From: Haloplanus litoreus
GTDB lineage: Archaea > Halobacteriota > Halobacteria > Halobacteriales > Haloferacaceae
Direction: 5' to 3' (one strand)
Length of the DNA: 64,000 nt
NCBI RefSeq assembly: GCF_042677945.1
Contig: NZ_JBHUDN010000003.1
The notes beneath the pieces were generated by a model. That model saw only the letters and a program-made list of their open reading frames with translations, was not told the origin of the DNA and searched no databases. A program made the position numbers and the translations under genes. Positions 59,903-64,000 of this stretch are shown here, one piece after another; the first letter of the stretch is position 1, and each line of letters opens with the position of its first letter.

Positions 59903-60421
59903 TCAGGCACCGTCGGCGAGATTGGATCTCATCTCGTCGGAGAGGTTAGCCATGAACTTCGGATTCGTCGCGATTTCGTCCATCACGAATCGCGAGGAGG
60001 TCTCGTTGACGCTATCGATGGCGACCATATCCTCGATGATCTCGTTCATCTGGGTACGGTCCTGAACACGGGAGATGACGACGAAGTCGACGTCGCCCAT
60101 CGTGTAGTAGACCTGTTCGACGCCGTTTAATTCGGCGAGTTCGGTGCCGACGTTCTCGGAGTAACCGTGTTCGTGTGTCACGGCCACCTCGGTGATGGCG
60201 ACCATCGTCAGCCCGAACGAGACGGGGTTGAGGTCGGCGGTGATCCCCTGAATCACGTCGTTTTCCTTGAGCTTGTTCAGCCGATAGTGAACGGCGGATT
60301 TCGAGAGATCCAGTTCGTTCGCGAGCGTATCGAGACTCACGTCGAAGTCGTCTTCGATACACCCCAGAAGTTCGAGGTCCGTCTCGTCGAACTCGTCCGC
60401 GTCGATCGCAGCTCCGGTCAT
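59903..60421 (-). CDS. Lrp/AsnC-family transcriptional regulator
   Basis: 172 residues. HTH about 12-60: ETDLELLGCIEDDFDVSLDT, LANELDLSKSAVHYRLNKLK. RAM domain from about 75: MVAITEVAVTHEHGYSENVG, YYTMGDVDFVVISRVQDRTQ. The C-terminal extension ends NLADGA. It lies between the decayed C45 and aminotransferase genes and is probably the local regulator of the amide-catabolism cluster. Start ATG 60421 is fixed by a TATA box 25 bases upstream. Confidence 0.88.
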   Translation of the reverse strand: MTGAAIDADEFDETDLELLGCIEDDFDVSLDTLANELDLSKSAVHYRLNKLKENDVIQGITADLNPVSFGLTMVAITEVAVTHEHGYSENVGTELAELNGVEQVYYTMGDVDFVVISRVQDRTQMNEIIEDMVAIDSVNETSSRFVMDEIATNPKFMANLSDEMRSNLADGA

Positions 60422-60440
60422 GGGCCGTATTAAACACAAT

Positions 60441-60450
60441 TCTATAAAAA
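60441..60450 (-). promoter_or_regulatory. TATA box of the Lrp gene
   Basis: On the minus strand TTTTTATAGA is centred about 25 bases before the start codon: a leaderless promoter. The AT-rich block contrasts with its surroundings. Confidence 0.6.
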
Positions 60451-60633
60451 GTCGAGGGGGCTGGAAATTGTACCTGAATAGCACCGTCCCGTCACACGTT
60501 CGTGACGTACGGTCGATCCCCACGGCCGGATCACCGGTGTGGCCCCGATCCGTTCGGCCCCTGCCGTGATCCCCGGACCCGGAAGACGGCCGGTCGGCGT
60601 CCCAGCGACGGGGTGGGCTCTCGTAGCCATTGG

Positions 60634-60694
60634 AACTCATTGCACACCCGATCGCACGCCGTCTGGTGATCGGACGTGCGAACAGTTCCAATCG
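60634..60694. repeat. Long hairpin element, copy 2
   Basis: Outer arms TTGGAACT / AGTTCCAA, inner stem TTGCACaCCCGATC / GATCGGaCGTGCgAA, loop GCACGCCGTCTGGT. It is longer and more complete than copy 1 at 48603 and shares TCGCACGCCGTCTGG exactly. It lies in the 529-base interval between the Lrp and GMC genes. Confidence 0.7.
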
Positions 60695-60756
60695 CAACGA
60701 TAGTTCGGGCGGTGTTCGGGGAGCGACGCCAGCGAGTGGGTCGGCTGTGACGTTTG

Positions 60757-60941
60757 GACGTGATCCCCGAGATCATACCCTGTCGAAGGGGCTGACGGGC
60801 GCGTACCAGCCGCTCGGGGGGATCACCGTCACCGCTGACACAGCGGAGCACTTCAAGGGGACTGCGCTCCGTCACGGACACACCGACGCTGACGCCGTCA
60901 CCGTCTGTCTCGATGTCTCGGACGCGACGATGGACGGCTAG
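60757..60941 (+). pseudogene. Class III aminotransferase fragment
   Basis: The frame TLSKGLTGAYQPLGGITVTA followed by DTAEHF and HGHT is the PLP-lysine region of class III (omega) aminotransferases (usual text: AKGLTGAYQPLG ... HGHTYSGHP). Just upstream, DVIPEII is readable in another frame, requiring a one-base shift. The remaining 400 or so residues are absent, and the tail decays before TAG 60939-60941. It is a remnant of a gene that once belonged to the neighbouring catabolic cluster. Confidence 0.6.
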
Positions 60942-60950
60942 CGTCGCCGA

Positions 60951-62546
60951 CTATCGCTCCCGGAGCCACCCGTCGAGGCGGTCGGCGAGTCGACAGGAGA
61001 GCGCCGCGATAGTGAGCGTCGGGTTCATCGCCCCACCCGTGGGAAAGACGCTACTGCCGGCGACCCACAGGTTGTCGAGGTCGTGTGCGCGGCAGTCGGG
61101 GGCGACGACGCTCGTTGCGGGGTCCTCGCCCATCCGCGTCGTCCCCATGTGGTGGTACGCCGGCCCGGTGGCGTCCGGTCCGACCACCCAGTCGACGGTC
61201 GCGCCGAGTTCCTCCAGGATCGCCACTTGCACCTCGTTCGCGCGTTCGATGGCGTCGCGGGTCCGCGACCCGACCGACCAGCGAACGTCGGGGACGGGGT
61301 TGCCGTGGTCGTCGGTCGTGGAGCGGTCGAGCGTGATCCGGTTGTTGACGTCGGGAAACTGCTCGACGAGACCGCCGACCGCGAGGTGAGTGCCGTAAGA
61401 CGCTCGGAGCGAGTCCAGCAGGTCGTCGCCCCAGGTGTCGGCGTGGACCGCCTCGACGACCGGCGACGGGCCGGCGTAGTTGAGGAACTCGAGTTTGACG
61501 CCCGGGAGTGGGTCGGTCCCGTCGTAGAGGGCGTGACTCTCCGTGGTGTTGAACCCGACGTGGTTCTGGCGGGTGGGGCGGTCGATTCGCCCGCCCGCAC
61601 CGGCAAAGCAGTGGTCCATGAAGTACCGTCCGACGAGCCCCGAGGAGTTGGCGAGGCCGTCGGGGTAGGCGTCGGAGGTCGACAGGAGGAGGAGGCGGAC
61701 GTTCTCGACGCCGCCGCAGGCGAGGACGACCGATCGGGCCGTCTGCCGGTGTTCGGTGCCGTCGGGCGTGGCGTAGACGGCTGCCTCGACCCGGTCGTCC
61801 GTGTGCGCGAGTCGCTGGACCGGCGCGCGGTCAATAACCCGGGCGCCGGCGTCCTCGGCGCGGACGACGTGGCGTTCGGCGGTGTACTTCGCGCCGGAGG
61901 GACAGACGGGTTTGCAGGTGCCGTACCCGACGCAGGCCGAAGCGCCGTCGTGGGGTTCTGAGTTGCGGGCGTTCGGCACGGAGTGGGTGGGGAGGCCGAG
62001 CGACTCGCAGGCCTCGGCGAAGATGGCGTCGCTGTGGGAGGGCGGGAAGGCCGGGAGCGGGAAGGGGTCCGCGCGGGGCGGGGCGAAGGGGTTGTCGTCG
62101 GCACCGGCGACGCCGAGTTCCCGTTCCGCCTGGGCGTAGTGAGGGCGGAGGTCCGCGTAGTCGATGGGCCAGTCGGCGCCGACACCGTGACGGGACTCCA
62201 TCTCGAAGTCGCGCTCGTGGAGGCGCATCACCATGCCCTGCCAGTGGAGGGTCGACCCCCCGATTCCCTTCACGCGGGCGGCGTTCAGGGGGTACTCGCG
62301 CTCCCCGGACGTGGTGTAGGCGTCGCGCTCCCCGCCCATGCCCCAGAGACCGTCGATGCCGGGGCGGAGGTGCGCGTCGAGTTGCGCGGAGCGGTCGGAC
62401 AGGTCGAATCGCGGACCGGCGTCGAGAACGACCACGTCGTGGCCCGCCTCGGCGAGGCGCGCGGCGACGATGGCGCCCGCGGGGCCGGCGCCGACGACGC
62501 AGACGTCAGCGCGCGGTGACGGGGTGCGATCCGGTGACTCAGCCAT
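60951..62546 (-). CDS. GMC-family oxidoreductase (gluconate/sorbitol dehydrogenase-like large subunit)
   Basis: 531 residues. FAD-binding ADVCVVGAGPAGAIVAARLA (about 14-33), then KGIGGSTLHWQGMV (GMC signature 1 region), VLACGGVENVRLLL (signature 2 region), the cysteine-rich segment SACVGYGTCKPVCPSGA (about 210-226) and a C-terminal HHMGTTRMG ... LWVAGSSVFPTGGAMNPTLT active-site block. It oxidises a sugar, polyol or aldonic acid. The start overlaps the small subunit by 8 bases. The cysteine segment resembles that of flavin dehydrogenases passing electrons to a partner. Confidence 0.9.
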   Translation of the reverse strand: MAESPDRTPSPRADVCVVGAGPAGAIVAARLAEAGHDVVVLDAGPRFDLSDRSAQLDAHLRPGIDGLWGMGGERDAYTTSGEREYPLNAARVKGIGGSTLHWQGMVMRLHERDFEMESRHGVGADWPIDYADLRPHYAQAERELGVAGADDNPFAPPRADPFPLPAFPPSHSDAIFAEACESLGLPTHSVPNARNSEPHDGASACVGYGTCKPVCPSGAKYTAERHVVRAEDAGARVIDRAPVQRLAHTDDRVEAAVYATPDGTEHRQTARSVVLACGGVENVRLLLLSTSDAYPDGLANSSGLVGRYFMDHCFAGAGGRIDRPTRQNHVGFNTTESHALYDGTDPLPGVKLEFLNYAGPSPVVEAVHADTWGDDLLDSLRASYGTHLAVGGLVEQFPDVNNRITLDRSTTDDHGNPVPDVRWSVGSRTRDAIERANEVQVAILEELGATVDWVVGPDATGPAYHHMGTTRMGEDPATSVVAPDCRAHDLDNLWVAGSSVFPTGGAMNPTLTIAALSCRLADRLDGWLRER

Positions 62547-63084
62547 CGTCCTCCATCCGGGCGCGGCGGTAGCTCTCGGTGCCGCCCGGGTAGCCGACCG
62601 GATTCTCGACGCCAACCAGACGGCCGCCCGTCGGCGAGGCGTAGAAGGCATAGAGCAGTTCGTTGACCACGTAGAAGCGGACGCGAGTGGAGAGGTTTCC
62701 GTCCGGGTCCGGGTCGGCCACGTCGACGCCGAGATCGCGGAGCAACTGGTCGCGGGTCGGGGGATCGAGGTCGGTCAGGGGGGCGTCGAACCAGTCGCGG
62801 GCCGTCGCGTCGAGTTCGGCCACCGCGTCGACGACGCCCGACCGGTGGTCGGCGTCGTCGGCGATCCGCCCCGCGACGTAGGCCTCGACGAAGTCGTCGA
62901 CGCCCGTCGCAGCGTCGGGGTAGACCACCTCGGCGACGGCGGTGAGCGTCGCGAGGGCGTCAGCGGGGACGGCCGCGGTCGTCGCCTCGGGGGCGGACGC
63001 GTCGTCGAGGAGGGTGCCGCCGACGGCCGCCGCCCCGCCGGTGGCCGCCAGGGCTGCCAGGGCGTCCCGTCTGGTCAGGTCCAT
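62539..63084 (-). CDS. Gluconate 2-dehydrogenase subunit 3-like protein (Tat)
   Basis: 181 residues. Tat signal LTRRDALAALAATGGAAAVG (residues 3-22), then a helical domain with ALATLTAVAEVVYP at its start and NELLYAFYASPTGGRLVGVE near the end, typical of the small subunit 3 of membrane gluconate dehydrogenases. It would carry the GMC subunit out by hitch-hiking on its Tat signal, since that subunit has none. First gene of the pair; promoter overlapped by a DtxR-like palindrome. Confidence 0.88.
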   Translation of the reverse strand: MDLTRRDALAALAATGGAAAVGGTLLDDASAPEATTAAVPADALATLTAVAEVVYPDAATGVDDFVEAYVAGRIADDADHRSGVVDAVAELDATARDWFDAPLTDLDPPTRDQLLRDLGVDVADPDPDGNLSTRVRFYVVNELLYAFYASPTGGRLVGVENPVGYPGGTESYRRARMEDDG

Positions 63085-63094
63085 CGGGACAGGA

Positions 63095-63114
63095 TTAGGC
63101 GTGCCTAAATTTAT
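63095..63114 (-). promoter_or_regulatory. DtxR-type palindrome overlapping the TATA box of the GMC operon
   Basis: TTAGGC-GT-GCCTAA (63095-63108) is a perfect 6-base-arm inverted repeat. It overlaps the minus-strand TATA box ATAAATTTA (63106-63114), which is 26 bases before the start at 63084. The half-site TTAGG matches iron-box half-sites of IdeR/DtxR proteins and resembles the palindrome in front of the DtxR gene (3720-3733). Repression by occlusion of TBP would be expected. Confidence 0.55.
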
Positions 63115-63153
63115 GGCTTGTCCTCCGGGCGCGCCGAAAACGGGGAGGGTGGA

Positions 63154-63885
63154 TCAGTCCTGTCGGACGGAGAACTGGAGGGTCTCGACGCCCTCGACTT
63201 CGACTTCGACCTCGTCGCCGTCTTCGAGGCCACCGACGCCCGAGGGGGTGCCCGTCGAGATGACGTCACCGGGTTCGAGGGTCATGTACGTCGAAATCTC
63301 CTCGATCAGCTCCGGGACGGTGAAGATGAGCTGTGTGATGTCGGAGGACTGTTTCGTCTCACCGTTGACGCGGAGGCTGATCTCGGCGTCCTCGGGGAGG
63401 TGGTCGGGGTCGGCGACGACCGGACCGAGTGGGGCGCCGCCGTCGAAGGCCTTGCCGCGAACCCAGTTCTGTTCCTGGCGCTGGTCGTCGCGGTTGGAGA
63501 TGTCACAGAGGACGGTGTAGCCGGCGACGACCGACTCGGCGTCGGCGGCGTCGACGTTGCGGCACTGCTCGCCGATGACGACGCCGAGTTCGGCCTCCCA
63601 GTCGACCTGCTCTTTGCCCGCGGGCAGGGTGACGGTGTCGCCGTGGGCAGCCACGGTGTTCGGCGGCTTCAAGAAGAGCATCGGACGGTCGGGGATGTCC
63701 ATGCCCGTCTCCTCGGCGTGGTCTGCGTAGTTGAGGCCGATACAGACGACTTTCGACGGCTCACAGGGCGGAAGGACGTCCACCTCGTCGAGGTCGTAGG
63801 TCTCGTCGGCGAAACTGACGGCGTCGCCGTGCCACTCGCCGGTCCGTACCATCCCTGCGGGGTCGCGGAATCTAACCTGTCGCAT
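63154..63885 (-). CDS. Fumarylacetoacetate hydrolase family protein
   Basis: 243 residues, single FAH domain. VVCIGLNYADHAEETG (His loop), PMLFLKPPNTVAAHGD, VDWEAELGVVIGEQC (metal ligands Glu-x-Glu), GYTVLCDISNRDDQ (Asp), GKAFDGGAPLGP (Lys) and DVISTGTPSGVG. Members cleave or decarboxylate oxoacids (acylpyruvase, oxaloacetate decarboxylase, 2-hydroxyhepta-diene-dioate isomerase). Exact substrate unknown. A TATA-like segment lies at about 63916-63922 upstream. Confidence 0.9.
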   Translation of the reverse strand: MRQVRFRDPAGMVRTGEWHGDAVSFADETYDLDEVDVLPPCEPSKVVCIGLNYADHAEETGMDIPDRPMLFLKPPNTVAAHGDTVTLPAGKEQVDWEAELGVVIGEQCRNVDAADAESVVAGYTVLCDISNRDDQRQEQNWVRGKAFDGGAPLGPVVADPDHLPEDAEISLRVNGETKQSSDITQLIFTVPELIEEISTYMTLEPGDVISTGTPSGVGGLEDGDEVEVEVEGVETLQFSVRQD

Positions 63886-64000
63886 AGAGCCGAGTTATCA
63901 TGGGCCGAAATAAGCCTTCCCCGTTCGGCCGTGGCGGACGCTCCGCGCAGACTTGTGGGCGGTGTTCAGATAAGGATTGAAAGGTGAGGCGTAGCGTTTT

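Noticed and set aside
60630..60756. Coding sequence through the hairpin copy 2 as an N-terminal extension of the aminotransferase fragment
   Set aside because: The frame merely reads through the hairpin; aminotransferase similarity begins near 60757 and needs a frameshift.
1..64000. tRNA, rRNA, replication origin (ORB repeats with cdc6) and IS elements
   Set aside because: I looked for tRNA-like cloverleaf ends, orc1/cdc6, transposase and integrase motifs and found none convincing.

Overview
The window is about 64 kb of chromosome from a halophilic archaeon (class Halobacteria). The evidence is very high GC with strong G/C at third codon positions, acidic proteomes, Tat signals with haloarchaeal lipoboxes, leaderless TATA promoters about 26 bases before the start codon, glycerol-1-phosphate dehydrogenase, the GHMP-type archaeal shikimate kinase, halocyanin, aMBF1, and a cytochrome bc operon with haloarchaeal small membrane partners. 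I cannot place the genus. Three runs of N (1591-1601, 25099-25135, 51022-51028) are assembly gaps inside genes.

Layout. 0-12 kb is core metabolism: a PolB-type exonuclease-like protein, a FAD amine-oxidase-like enzyme, a threonine-synthase-like protein lacking its PLP lysine, a DtxR regulator overlapping a TMEM165/GDT1 Mn-type transporter, LysE and MFS transporters, an M24 peptidase, prephenate dehydrogenase with an Rsm22-type methyltransferase, SurE and beta carbonic anhydrase. 12.3-15.4 kb is an accessory tract between the convergent carbonic anhydrase and chorismate mutase genes. It is punctuated by four same-orientation copies of the chorismate mutase 3' end and carries a Tat lipoprotein, a gene scrap and a vapB with a truncated vapC. 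15.4-19.1 kb holds chorismate mutase and shikimate kinase, membrane and lipoprotein genes and endonuclease III. 19.1-24.4 kb is a respiratory cytochrome bc cluster with a membrane-anchored halocyanin and no Rieske gene. 24.4-31.8 kb holds a NAD-kinase-like protein, an M28 peptidase, a thiolase/DUF35 pair, a hydrolase, and the methylmalonyl-CoA mutase B12 subunit with MeaB.

31.8-32.8 kb holds a small secreted or membrane peptide gene overlapping a gene for a highly acidic tandem-repeat protein. 32.8-42.8 kb carries an S9 peptidase, an MTH865-like protein, a glycosyltransferase, a universal stress protein, DUF420, G1P dehydrogenase (archaeal lipid backbone), a histidine kinase with a dead receiver domain, and aroA-aroC. 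Shikimate/aromatic genes (tyrA, aroQ, aroK, aroA, aroC) are thus scattered through the window. 42.8-55.4 kb has a DICT-domain gene broken by two in-frame TAG codons, korAB with an LrpA-type regulator, dinB, a HerA-like ATPase, tpiA, a nitrilase, mbf1, and an overlapping CDP-alcohol transferase / AK6-like kinase / hisC operon.

55.5-61 kb is accessory-like: two orphan contractile-tail-tube genes, then a partly decayed amide/peptide catabolic cluster (carbamoylase, M20 hydrolase, C45 pseudogene, Lrp regulator, class III aminotransferase fragment). 61-64 kb holds a two-subunit GMC/gluconate-dehydrogenase-like enzyme and a fumarylacetoacetate hydrolase family protein.

Recurrent DNA signals that genes do not explain are: (i) the chorismate-mutase-end repeats, (ii) a long hairpin present at 48.6 kb and 60.6 kb, and (iii) a TTAGR-N4-YCTAA palindrome overlapping the promoters of the DtxR gene and of the GMC operon. 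No tRNA, rRNA, CRISPR array, transposase or integrase was recognised.
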